Shown here piece after piece: positions 9,701 through 17,844 of a stretch of DNA of 22,500 bases (the stretch's first letter is position 1; every line of letters begins with the position of its first letter). Source of the stretch: Glandiceps talaboti. Taxonomy: Eukaryota > Hemichordata > Enteropneusta > Spengelidae. Made by a program: the position numbers and the translations under genes. The notes under the pieces were generated by a model. That model was not told the origin of the DNA. It searched no databases and saw nothing but the letters and a program-made list of their open reading frames with translations. Location: positions 14,287,806 to 14,310,305 of the forward strand of contig NC_135567.1 of assembly GCF_964340395.1 (NCBI RefSeq), read 5' to 3'.

Positions 9701-12094
9701 CGGAATGAAATATTGATTCGTACTAGTCAAAGAAACAAAGAGGCACCAAGTAAAAGAAGGAGTGTAAGAAAAGATAAAAATAGCTGCAAGCTATGTGGCA
9801 GGGTATTTTCTAGTGAGGGCTTCCTCTGGTACCATCAACGCATCCACCACAAACAGACACTAGGTAACACAAGTAGTGAAAACGGACAGATAGCGATTGG
9901 CACAAGGGCTCAATCTGAACAGACATCACTAGATATTAGAGGCCAACATGAAGAAACACCAATTGGTACAAAGGCTCAATCTGAACAGACAGTAGATATG
10001 AGGGGCCAACATGAAGAAACACCAATTGGTACTAGAGTCCAATACAAACACACTCCAGTTGTTACGAATGGCCAACACAAGATTGGAATTGCTATGAGGG
10101 ATCAACACAGACAGATACCAGGAGATAAAAATGATCATAGGAAAGGTACTCCTAGTGGGAAGAAAAAACAAAAGTCGAGATGCCACATCTGTGACAAATT
10201 GTGTGCCAGTCAGGGGTTCCTGGAGTACCATATGCGTATCAGCCACAAACAGACCCCACTTGATATCTGTAGTCAACTCAAAGTACCACCCACTGCTACT
10301 AAGGACCAGAGCAAAGATGCACAGAAAAAGTACCATTTGCGTATCAGCCACAAACAGACACCACTTGATATGTGTAGTCAACTCAAAGTACCACCCACTG
10401 CTACTAAGGACCAGAGCAAAGATGCACAGAAAAAGTACCATTTGCGTGTCAGCCACAATCAGACATCACTTGATATGTATAGTCAACTCAAAGTACCACC
10501 CACTGCTACTAAGGACCAGAGCAAAGATGCACAGAAAAAACGAAAGTCGAGATGCCACATCTGTGACAAATTGTGTGCTAGTCGGGGGTTCCTGGAGTAC
10601 CACATGCGTGTCAGCCACAAACAGACATCAACTGATATGTGTAGTCAACTCAAAGTACCACCCACTGCTACTAAGGACCAGAGCAAAGATGCACAGAGTG
10701 GTACTGAGAGAAAATGGGCATTGTGTTGTAACACCTGTAACAAGGTATTTACTAGTCAGAGGGTAATGAAACACCACATTTGTGTCAGTCACGGAGAAAA
10801 CCAGAGAGTTAAAAAGCCAGGTTTACAGGAAAGAGGCACACCAAATGGTAACAACGGAACAACTAAAGATAGTTATAACTTGCTTGAAAAGAGCCATAAT
10901 GCACCCACAGAGAGCCATAACACACATGGAGAAAGACATAACACACCCACAGAGAGCCGTAACACACCTGAAGAAAGCCATAACACACCCACAGAGAGCC
11001 ATAACATGCCTGAAGAGAGCCTTAACTCACCTGAAGAAAGCCATAACACACCCACAGAGAGCCATAACACACCCAAAGAGAGCCGTAACACACCCACAGA
11101 GAGCCTTAACACACCTGAAGAAAACAATAACACACCCAAAGAGAGCCGTAACACACCTGAAGAAAGCAATAACACCCACAAAGACAGCCATTTGAGCCCA
11201 GGGAAATCTGTTAAAAAGCCAGAGGCAAGTCCTAAAGATGTCAGAAGACGATATGAATGTCAAGAATGTGGATTACTGTACTACAGTGAAGGGTATCTTC
11301 ATTATCACAAACGATTGTGTCACAAAAATGAGACTCTGGTACAAAAGCAAGGAGGTAATGAAGTGGAAACAAACAAACCACCTCGATACAATGTAGCAGA
11401 AAAAGAAGTCGATGAAAGACCAGTACAGAGGAAACTGAAATGTGACCAGTGTAATAAGATTTGTACCAGTGAAGGCTACCTGCGTTATCATATGAGAATT
11501 ATGCACAATGGAAACTCCAGAGGAACACAGAATGAGAAAAGTACTGGAGAAGAAAAAACTAAAAGTGTTGATGGACAACTCCATCGTGAAGAATACTCGA
11601 CAAAGATGGTACTCAGAGCCAAAGGATCACAAGAAGATAAATATGCGTTAGCTGGGAAAGAAAAAAGATCGACAACCATTGTCACAAACGGAATAGAGGA
11701 TAGGGAAAATGCTAGCAATGGGAAAGGAAAAATTGTTGGAGAAAAACTCAGTCGTCAGGAAAGGTCAATAAGAGAAGGAACAGAGTATGGAAAAAGCACC
11801 GGCAATGGGAAACAAAAAACTGTTGAAAAAGAATTTGTTAGTCCGGAAAAGTCGGAAATAATGGACACGGAGGGAACACATGAGGAGAGAAGTTCTGACT
11901 CTGGGAAGGAGACAGTTATACACAAGGAATTCACTCGGAGAGAAGAGTTGACAACAATGGGAAGAAAAGACTCAATGTCTTTAATAACTCAGAAAAGATT
12001 AGTGAAGGAGAAAGATGAGGACAAATGTATGATATGTGGGAAAACATTCTCCACCAAGTTCTTCTTAAATTATCATATGAAACTATGTAAATAA
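3723..12094 (+). CDS. Gene A, terminal exon: giant multi-C2H2 zinc-finger protein
   Basis: This 8,372-bp open exon follows the acceptor TTCTTAACAG. Reading is continuous from the upstream exon; the first in-exon ATG (3770) is unlikely to be the true start. Residues below are counted from the TTG codon at 3725. The first ~20 residues are hydrophobic (FLFNFLY), completing the N-terminal module. Then come a 33-residue repeat array (70-290), a 26-residue repeat (364-455), and about 25 C2H2-type fingers whose first Cys lies near 481, 509, 543, 678, 705, 1069, 1297, 1328, 1398, 1432, 1466, 1509, 1536, 1582, 1625, 1693, 1876, 1962, 2021, 2153, 2277, 2335, 2512, 2573 and 2768. Linkers are long and not TGEKP. 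From finger 10 on, many fingers read C-x2-C-x3-C. The last is C-x2-C-x12-H-x3-C, ending at the stop. Basic patches (SKRLKK, KRRSVRK) suggest nuclear location. Probably a nuclear DNA-, RNA- or protein-binding factor; the target is unknown. Confidence 0.88.
3932..4590 (+). repeat. 99-bp (33-residue) coding tandem repeat in gene A
   Basis: Six full units and one partial. Each encodes HNSPSTSK-x-V...DLDL(H/Y)NDK followed by CNSPTLSKVVTTD, so the unit is itself a diverged duplication of an NSP-[S/T]-x-SK-x-V motif. Units 5 and 6 are identical in protein. The region is Ser/Thr/Asp/Lys-rich and probably disordered, with many SP/TP-like potential phosphosites. Confidence 0.92.
4814..5087 (+). repeat. 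78-bp (26-residue) coding tandem repeat in gene A
   Basis: Units start near 4814, 4892, 4970 and 5042. They encode DVCPQSASTSD...ND-x-NQPVIGH. The third unit lacks the last two codons and the fourth is truncated. Probably disordered linker sequence before finger 1. Confidence 0.85.
5942..6784 (+). repeat. 84-bp (28-residue) half-finger tandem array in gene A
   Basis: Ten units begin GKVKCAEEF and continue (D/N)GHMKSVH(R/Q)VEGSIGIETP. The unit length equals the canonical 28-residue C2H2 module, but each unit keeps only one Cys followed by H-x4-H. The array follows the intact finger at ~705-728, whose tail (AHVKSAHLVEGPISKEA) resembles the unit tail, so it was probably seeded by the C-terminal half of that finger. 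Copies are nearly identical at nucleotide level, indicating recent expansion or homogenisation. Confidence 0.92.
8183..8243 (+). repeat. Short coding repeat in a finger linker of gene A
   Basis: The linker between two Cys-substituted fingers repeats KRVYT, KRVYTTN, KRVYTTN (about 21 bp at DNA level). Confidence 0.8.
8999..9240 (+). repeat. 33-bp (11-residue) coding repeat in gene A
   Basis: Repeats of NSRDDCEVI(K/Q)S, near-identical for the first three units and then increasingly diverged (SDSMDDCEEVK, RNSRDGQDEVQ). Acidic linker sequence with one Cys per intact unit, between fingers 16 and 17. Confidence 0.85.
9896..10095 (+). repeat. ~66-bp coding repeat in gene A
   Basis: About three diverged units of IGT(R/K)AQSEQT...D-(I/M)-RGQHEETP in the linker between fingers 19 and 20. 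The second unit has a one-codon deletion. Confidence 0.75.
10226..10700 (+). repeat. 105-bp (35-residue) half-finger repeat in gene A
   Basis: Units at 10226, 10331, 10436 and 10598 each start at the His half of a finger (YH(M/L)R(I/V)SH), followed by QLKVPPTATKDQSKDAQ. The second and third units lack the upstream CHICDKLCAS half, which is restored before the fourth. Thus two complete fingers flank two orphan half-fingers. Confidence 0.9.
10889..11204 (+). repeat. 21-bp (heptad) coding repeat in gene A
   Basis: About 15 heptads of consensus E-S-(H/R)-N-T-P-(T/E/K). Proline in most units argues against a coiled coil, so this is an extended or disordered spacer between fingers 22 and 23. It leaves the antisense strand open as well, which explains the antisense frame at this place. 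Confidence 0.9.
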
Positions 12095-12095
12095 A
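12090..12095 (+). promoter_or_regulatory. AATAAA overlapping the gene A stop codon
   Basis: The last sense codon and stop (AAA TAA) followed by A create a canonical polyadenylation hexamer. Reading on, I find no other exact AATAAA on the + strand until 16185-16190. If used, the 3' UTR would be only a few tens of bases. Use is not shown. Confidence 0.45.
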
Positions 12096-12267
12096 GACAA
12101 CATTGGTAACCCCAGCCTTCAGTTTACTAAAGATAGACACAAACTAAATCTTTCTTTCTTCAATGTGGTAGATTACACAAGTGGGTGATAGCAGTTCCTC
12201 TGTTGTGTGATTCTAATCACCCTCTGATCAAGATAGTGTGAACATGGAAGTCCCAAAACAGCACTTG

Positions 12268-13830
12268 TCTAAATATATAGTTCCTACAGCCAAAATCACA
12301 GCTGTGTCTAAAGGTAGTTGCTGCAGCCAAAATCGCAGCTGTGTCTAAAGGTAGTTCCTACAGCCAAAATCACAGCTGTGTCTAAATATATAGTTCCTAC
12401 AGCCAAATTCACAGCTGTGTCTAAAGGTAGTTGCTGCAGCCAAAATCGCAGCTGTGTCTAAAGGTAGTTCCTACAGCCATAATCACAGCTGTGTCTAAAT
12501 ATATAGTTCCTACAGCCAAGATCACAGCTGTGTCTAAATATATAGTTCCTACAGCCAAGATCACAGCTGTGTCTAAATATATAGTTCCTACAGCGATCAC
12601 AGCTGTGTCTAAAGGTAGTTCCTCAAGCCAAAATCACAGCTGTGTCTAAATATATAGTTCCTACAGCCAAGATCACAGCTGTGTCTAAATGTATAGTTCC
12701 TACAGCCAAAATCACAGCTGTATCTAAAGGTAGTTGCTACAGCCAAAATCACAGCTTTGTCTAAAGGTAGTTCCTACAGCCATAATCACAGCTGTGTCTA
12801 AATATATAGTTCCTACAGCCAAGATCACAGCTGTGTCTAAATATATAGTTCCTACAGCCAAGATCACAGCTGTGTCTAAATATATAGTTCCTACAGCCAA
12901 GATCACAGCTGTGTCTAAATATATAGTTCCTACAGCCAAAATCACAGCTGTGTCTAAATATATAGTTCCTACAGCCAAAATCACAGCTGTGTCTAAATAT
13001 ATAGTTCCTACAGCCAAGATCACAGCTGTGTCTAAATATATAGTTCCTACAGCCAAGATCACAGCTTTGTCTAAATATATAGTTCCTACAGCCAAGATCA
13101 CAGCTGTGTCTAAAGGTAGTTCCCCCAGCCAAAATCACAGCTGTGTCTAAATATATAGTTCCTACAGCCAAAATCACAGCTGTCTAAATATATAGTTCCT
13201 ACAGCCAAGATCACAGCTGTGTCTAAAGGTAGTTGCTACAGCCAAAATCACAGCTGTGTCTAAAGGTAGTTCCTACAGCCAAAATCACAGCTGTGTCTAA
13301 ATATATAGTTCCTACAGCCAAAATCACAGCTGTATCTAAATATATAGTTCCTACAGCCAAGATCACAGCTGTGTCTAAAGGTAGTTCCTCCAGCCAAAAT
13401 CACAGCTGTGTCTAAATATATAGTTCCTACAGCCAAAATCACAGCTGTGTCTAAATATATAGTTCCTACAGCCAAAATCACAGCTGTGTCTAAATATATA
13501 GTTCCTACAACCAAAATCACAGATGTGTCTAAATATATAGTTCCTACAACCAAAATCACAGTTGTGTCTAAATATATAGTTCCTACAACCAAAATCACAG
13601 TTGTGTCTAAATATATAGTTCCTACAACCAAAATCACAGATGTGTCTAAATATATAGTTCCTACAACCAAAATCACAGTTGTGTCTAAATATATAGTTCC
13701 TACAACCAAAATCACAGATGTGTCTAAATTTATAGTTCCTACAACCAAAATCACAGATGTGTCTAAAAATAATAGTTCCTACAGCCAAGATCACAGTTGT
13801 GTTTAAATATAGTTCCTTCTATCAAAAACA
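12268..13830 (+). repeat. 39/37-bp satellite array with an E-box palindrome in most units
   Basis: About 41 units. The A-type (39 bp) is TCTAAATATATAGTTCCTAC then AGCCAAAATCACAGCTGTG. The B-type (37 bp) has AAAGGTA in place of AAATATATA. Most units contain the perfect 10-bp palindrome CACAGCTGTG, an E-box (CAGCTG). Early units show an A-B-B higher-order pattern, the middle is mostly A, and the last eight units carry CAGATG or CAGTTG instead, still CANNTG. Because 39 is divisible by 3, both strands stay open for long stretches; these frames are not genes. The array begins 174 bp after the gene A stop. Confidence 0.95.
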
Positions 13831-14073
13831 CTGTGTATAACATCATCAGTCGTCGCGATGTTTGAGTTATCAGAAAAACAAAAGATTATATCATTTGGCC
13901 ACTAGGAGTGCTGTTTGGAGTAGATTTTTGGACCAGAAGTGAGAGCCATGATAGTTAAGGACTATCTATCGCCTTCCGTGAAGAAGAAAATAATTTCTTG
14001 TGGTTGCATTCTCAACGAGTCAAACTATTCTAACATTGTTCCACAAGTTGTTCTTTCTTCTGCCAAGGAAAAT
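13831..14073. other. Spacer, nothing recognised
   Basis: Sequence between the satellite and the 92-bp tandem repeat. A 64-codon frame at 13939-14133 runs into the repeat and has no recognisable features. Confidence 0.5.
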
Positions 14074-14443
14074 ATGAGTAACCTAAGGGGTCTTTTCACC
14101 GTGAATAGCAAGATGAGTAGTGACAACCCTTAGGTCATCAGTATTTTCTTGTTGAATGAAGAAAAATGAGTGACATAAGGGGCCTTGTCACTGAGTTTCT
14201 AGACGAATAGTGGCAAACCCTTAGGTCATGAGTACTTTCTGACTAAATGAAGAAAAATGAGTGACCCAAGGGGCCTTGTCGCTATGAGTTGCTAGATGAT
14301 TAGTGACAACCCTTAGGTAATGAGTATATTCTGACTGAATGAAGAAAAAATGAATGACATAAGGGGCCTTGTTACTATGAGTTGCTAGACGAGTAGTGAC
14401 AACCCTTAGGTCATGAGTATATTCTGACTGAATGAATGAAGAA
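14074..14443 (+). repeat. ~92-bp tandem repeat, 4 units
   Basis: Units start at ATGAGT(A/G)AC or a variant (14074, 14166, 14257, 14350), followed by AAGGGG(T/C)C, GAGT(T/A)G or similar, TAGTG(A/G)CAA and CCCTTAGGT(C/A)ATGAGTA. Within each unit, CTAAGGGG/ATAAGGGG and CCCTTAG form a short inverted pair that could fold into a hairpin. Confidence 0.88.
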
Positions 14444-14690
14444 CAATATTGTGTAATAACATAAGTATACGAGTGCAACTAATACCTGCCAAAATCTTTA
14501 AAACGTAGAGACGATTTTTAATGATTTGACTCTAATTTCGAGCACAGCAGACCTAATAATGTAAACACATGTTTTTGTAACATTGACTTTCATTGTCGTG
14601 ACAAAGAACGACCGGCAGTGCCCTCTACTAATAACCAAATTTTGTTATTGTGAATGTGAGTCAAAATGATAAAAAACTGGCATTTCTTGT
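14444..14690. other. Spacer, nothing beyond one CTCF-like motif
   Basis: AT-rich, no coding potential recognised. A CTCF-like core on the minus strand is listed separately. Confidence 0.4.
14619..14632 (-). promoter_or_regulatory. CTCF-like core motif (candidate)
   Basis: The minus strand reads TTAGTAGAGGGCAC, matching the published core CCASYAGRKGGCRS at 12 of 14 positions by eye. Single matches of this quality occur by chance, so this is a weak candidate only. Confidence 0.25.
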
Positions 14691-14694
14691 GAGT

Positions 14695-14882
14695 CACCAC
14701 ATAGTAAGAGATAGGGAACACCAAATTTTGGTGCATCACTAGAAATTGTGTGCATCAGTGGTGTGTCAAATTGGCTTAGAGGGCACACTCACAACATCGT
14801 AAGAGATAGGGGAACACCAAATTTTGGTGTCACTAGAAATTGTGTGTGTCAGTGGCATGTCAAATTGGCTTAGAGGGCATAT
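14695..14882 (+). repeat. 95-bp tandem duplication
   Basis: Two units share GTAAGAGATAGGG (14704 and 14799), AACACCAAATTTTGGTG, CACTAGAAATTGTGTG and TCAAATTGGCTTAGAGGGCA. ACCAAATTTTGGT inside each unit is a perfect palindrome. Confidence 0.88.
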
Positions 14883-15087
14883 TTATAATTTTTTTTATTA
14901 GACCTTAGAAAATACTTTGATTTGGGTTGTAAACTTCAAATGACAAAATAATGAGTGTGTTTATTTTTATTACTCCATTTTTATGTAAATACACCTAGAG
15001 TTACCATTGGTTACAACTCACTTTAGAAGCTGATTGGTAAAGAGTAGAAAATGAGGTCACATGATTTTATGTAGATATACCTAAGAG

Positions 15088-15126
15088 TTACCATTGGTTA
15101 CCATTGGTTACCATTGGTTACCATGG
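15088..15126 (+). repeat. 10-bp minisatellite
   Basis: Three to four copies of GTTACCATTG ending in GTTACCATGG. A single diverged copy (GAGTTACCATTGGTTACAA) occurs about 90 bp upstream, with similar TTTTATGTA-ATA-ACCTA sequence before each. Confidence 0.85.
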
Positions 15127-15275
15127 AACAAAAGCGAGACTGCTTTTATGATTTTATACTGTTTTTCTTTCTGATTTTAGCTTGCCCAAACAGTGATATA
15201 ACAGAAAATCGGAGTAATTCCCAGCACAAAAATGTTTTTTCAAAAAAGAAAAGAAACATCTAATACAGTACTATA

Positions 15276-15720
15276 GGTTTACAAGTGCTATACTTAAGAG
15301 CTCAGGGTTTCATAGAGATGATATCACGTTGACTTCCAATCTGATTAAAATCTGATGTAGTGGACACGTCACAATTTATTTTTAGCTGTTACATTTACTG
15401 TCGTTTATATACATCTGACACAGTACCATAGGTTTTCAAGTGCTATACTTCATTGAATCTTAAGATCTCAGGGTTTGACATCCATTCCGATTAAAATCTG
15501 ATGTAGTGGACATGTCACAATTTCTTTTCTGCTGTTACATTTACTGTCGTTTATATACATTTGACACATTACCACAGGTTGTCTAGTGCTATACTTCATT
15601 GAATCTTAAGATCTCAGGGTTTCATAGAGAAGATACCACTTTGACATCCATTCTGATTAAAATCCGATGTAGTGGACATGTCACAATTTATTTTCTGCTG
15701 TTACGTTTACTATCGATTGT
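15276..15720 (+). repeat. 146-155-bp tandem array of R1 repeat segments
   Basis: AGTGCTATACTT recurs at 15284, 15439 and 15585. Each is followed by CTCAGGGTTT, then the R1 core TTAAAATC(T/C)GATGTAGTGGAC and TTACATTTACTGTCG. The third unit passes into a fuller R1 copy. Confidence 0.85.
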
Positions 15721-15870
15721 TCTTTTGTGGGCATTCATTACATACATCAAACACAATACCGTAGGTTTTCCTCAAGTCACACGAAAGTGCTGAGTGAATT
15801 TACTCAACCAATGAAAATAATAATCTGCTGAAACATATGGGTACAGTACTTCAGAATCAGAGTGCTATAT
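15653..15870 (+). repeat. Near full-length copy of dispersed repeat R1
   Basis: From CTGATTAAAATCCGATGTAG to CAGAGTGCTAT, this copy matches the reverse complement of 3188-3395. Shared 3' blocks include GTGCTGAGTGAATT, ACTCAACCA, GAAACATA(T/C)GGGTACAGTA and CTTCAGA. A further partial copy lies at 17543-17645. Confidence 0.75.
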
Positions 15871-15944
15871 TCAAAGTGAGGAGAGTGCAGATACTGATGT
15901 TATTTGATGATTGACAGTGTCTGATATCAGTGTCTGATATCATG

Positions 15945-16034
15945 AAATGTACACAATGTAGTGTTCACTGGACCCCAGTAATCACAGTGAAATGTACACA
16001 ATGTAGTGTTCACTGGACCCCAGTATTCACAGTA
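15945..16034 (+). repeat. 45-bp tandem duplication
   Basis: Two almost identical units, GAAATGTACACAATGTAGTG then TTCACTGGACCCCAGTA, starting at 15945 and 15990. Immediately before it, CAGTGTCTGATAT is also duplicated (from about 15917). Confidence 0.92.
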
Positions 16035-16283
16035 CAAATTTTAAATACTATAGTCAAGTCACAAACGTAGATGTTCCTTTTTTTTTTTACACTTTTGTAT
16101 AACAACATTGCAGTTTGTTGTATCTTGTCATACTATGTTAATATTTAGTAAACTATAGTTCAACACATGGGAAGGTAGACTTCTAATAAAACATTAATTT
16201 TACCAAACATCTGATTCTCATTTACATGATGACGAACGTCTGTTTTTAGCACAAATGAATTGAAGTACGAATAGTTTGACAGT
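16035..16283. other. Spacer, nothing recognised
   Basis: AT-rich sequence with a T-run near 16079-16089 and an AATAAA at 16185-16190 on the + strand. No gene seen. Confidence 0.5.
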
Positions 16284-16309
16284 GATGTATGTATGTATGT
16301 ATGTATGTA

Positions 16310-16340
<31 letters not shown>

Positions 16341-16386
16341 ATGTGTGTGTGTGTATGTGTGTGTGTGTATGTATATGTATGTGTAA
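16284..16386 (+). repeat. (GTAT)n/(GT)n compound microsatellite
   Basis: Alternating blocks of GTAT and GTGT repeats over about 100 bp. Antisense frames of alternating Thr/His/Tyr are translation of this repeat and are not genes. A second short GTGT/TATA stretch lies near 16935-16960. Confidence 0.95.
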
Positions 16387-16420
16387 GTTAGAAGAGTGTT
16401 GTTCAGTCTGACTGCATACA

Positions 16421-16850
16421 ATGCAGGTTTACCCCGGCTACTCCGGTTTCCTCCTGCACTAACACTAAACCAAAGGAGCCTATATATTTGACTAGCTAAT
16501 AGTGATAATAATAATAATGTCAGTTTTTATATAGTGCTTTCCCACTCTGTGCTCAAAGCACTTTACAATTATTACCCCTGGCCCGGATCTATATCAGCAC
16601 AACGACCCTTTACTTCCTCAACTCCCTGGGGAGTATACAATCCATTGCAGCCTTCATAAGCACATAGGATTAAAGCCTTCACATTGCAACCTCTATCCTA
16701 CCAGGTCCCCAATTATACAGCTGGGTGGACTGAGGCACAGTCATGGTTCAAATCTTGCCCAAGGACTTAAGTCACTCAGAAACAAATGGCGGCGATGGGG
16801 CTTGAAGCCTCCACTGGTTATCTCGATATATAAATAAATAAATATATCAT
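16421..16850 (+). mobile_element. SINE-like interspersed repeat(s), TTTATATAGTGCTTT type
   Basis: After ATAATAATAATA, the sequence TTTTATATAGTGCTTTCCCA, then CTCAAAGCACTTTACAATT, later CTTGCCCAAGGAC and a TAAATAAATAAAT tail (about 16828-16846) resemble a class of short interspersed repeats common in invertebrate genomes. GTTCAAATC (16745-16753) fits a polymerase III B-box (GWTCRANNC), but no clear A-box was found. Just upstream (about 16425-16460) is CCCCGGCTACTCCGGTTTCC, a motif I also associate with interspersed repeats. Classification is from memory and tentative. Confidence 0.5.
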
Positions 16851-17188
16851 CGCGTCTGTATCTAGCAGATACCGACCTTGCACTGACGCAATGAGATATG
16901 TATGTAGATATAAAATAATGTACATGTACAGATGAATGTATATATGTGTGTGTGTACAGATGAATAACAGAAAGCCAAGCACATAGTAAATTTTCAGTCA
17001 TTTTAATATTTCCAAAAATATTGTTTTGTATTCTGTACAGTATTGGCATTCATGACGAATTACTATGGTAATAAGAATTATGATCTACTATCTGGTGAGA
17101 ATTGCATTAATTTTATTTTGAAAACTTCTGACATTTCTCAAATACTACTTTTTATGTCAATATGACAAAAGAAACAACTGATATGTCG
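16850..17188. other. Spacer, nothing recognised
   Basis: AT-rich with short TATATG/GTGTG patches. The 102-codon antisense frame at 16741-17049 crosses the SINE-like repeat and the microsatellite-like patch and is not a gene. Confidence 0.5.
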
Positions 17189-17228
17189 GTCAGTTTGGTT
17201 ATTGGAAAGACAAAAGAGTACGGTTTGG

Positions 17229-17242
17229 ACAATAGAGGGCGC
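17229..17242 (+). promoter_or_regulatory. CTCF-like core motif, copy 1 (candidate)
   Basis: ACAATAGAGGGCGC matches CCASYAGRKGGCRS at 12 of 14 positions by eye. A second identical 14-mer in the next repeat unit lies at 17356-17369, same strand. Binding is not shown. Confidence 0.3.
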
Positions 17243-17355
17243 TGTTCAGAGGCACCCATTTGGCAGAAAGTTTTAGGCGGTCATACAGGATTCTAAAATG
17301 ACTAAATTTATGATGGAGAAGTCAGTTTGGTTATTGGAAAGACAAAACAGTTTGT

Positions 17356-17369
17356 ACAATAGAGGGCGC
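17356..17369 (+). promoter_or_regulatory. CTCF-like core motif, copy 2 (candidate)
   Basis: Same 14-mer as copy 1, in the second unit of the 132-bp duplication. Its flank differs slightly from copy 1 while the core is unchanged. Confidence 0.3.
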
Positions 17370-17542
17370 TGTTTGCAGGCACCCATTAGCAGAAAGTTTT
17401 AGGTGGTCCTTTATCATTTTGAGCTCTGTTTCAAATCTTGAAAAGCAAACCCTAATTTTTTAATACTGATTTTAACTGAGAATAGGTTGTAGTTTTCTTT
17501 AACAATGTAATGGTGACTATTTAAACCTACACTAGCTGCTAT

Positions 17543-17645
17543 CTGATTAAAGTCCGATGTAGTGTACATGTCCAGATTTCTGTAGGCCGTTACATTTGCT
17601 GTTGTTCGTTCTTTCGTGAGTGCTCGTTACACATTACAAACATCT
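17543..17645 (+). repeat. Partial copy of dispersed repeat R1
   Basis: Contains ATCTGATTAAAGTCCGATGT, GTTACATTTGCTGTTGTTCG and CTTTCGTGAGTGCTCGTTAC, matching the R1 copies at 3268-3395 and 15653-15870. Confidence 0.75.
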
Positions 17646-17844
17646 AATGTCCAGGTTTACAATAAATGCCAATAATTAGACATTGTACATGTTAATCAGA
17701 GATTGGTTTTAACCATTAGCAGTGCAGTAACAGGTTGAAATAGAGATTGTCATTGAGGGTGCTGATTTTTGGGTACGGACCCAAAAATAAATTTGATTTA
17801 TTACATCATATTATGTATACAGCTACAAAAAATGTGTTCACCCA
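17646..17844. other. Spacer, nothing recognised
   Basis: Short AT-rich interval before the 59-bp array, without coding signs. Confidence 0.4.

Larger units (their letters stand above)
17189..17417 (+). repeat. 132-bp tandem duplication
   Basis: GTCAGTTTGGTTATTGGAAA begins both units (17189, 17321). ACAATAGAGGGCGCTGTT, GGCACCCATT and GCAGAAAGTTTTAGG(C/T)GGTC follow in both. The second unit ends earlier. Confidence 0.9.

Noticed and set aside
10131-11263. Open frames in other phases and on the minus strand within the 3' half of gene A
   Set aside because: Shadows of the 105-bp and 21-bp coding repeats.
12431-13806. Long open frames on both strands with 13-residue repeats (for example KYIVPTAKITAVS and AVILAVGTIYLDT)
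   Set aside because: They are translations of the 39-bp satellite, whose unit is a multiple of three; both strands and several frames are open, with no splice or start context.
16218-17049. Minus-strand frames rich in Thr, His and Tyr
   Set aside because: Translations of the GTAT/GTGT microsatellite and the SINE-like repeat.
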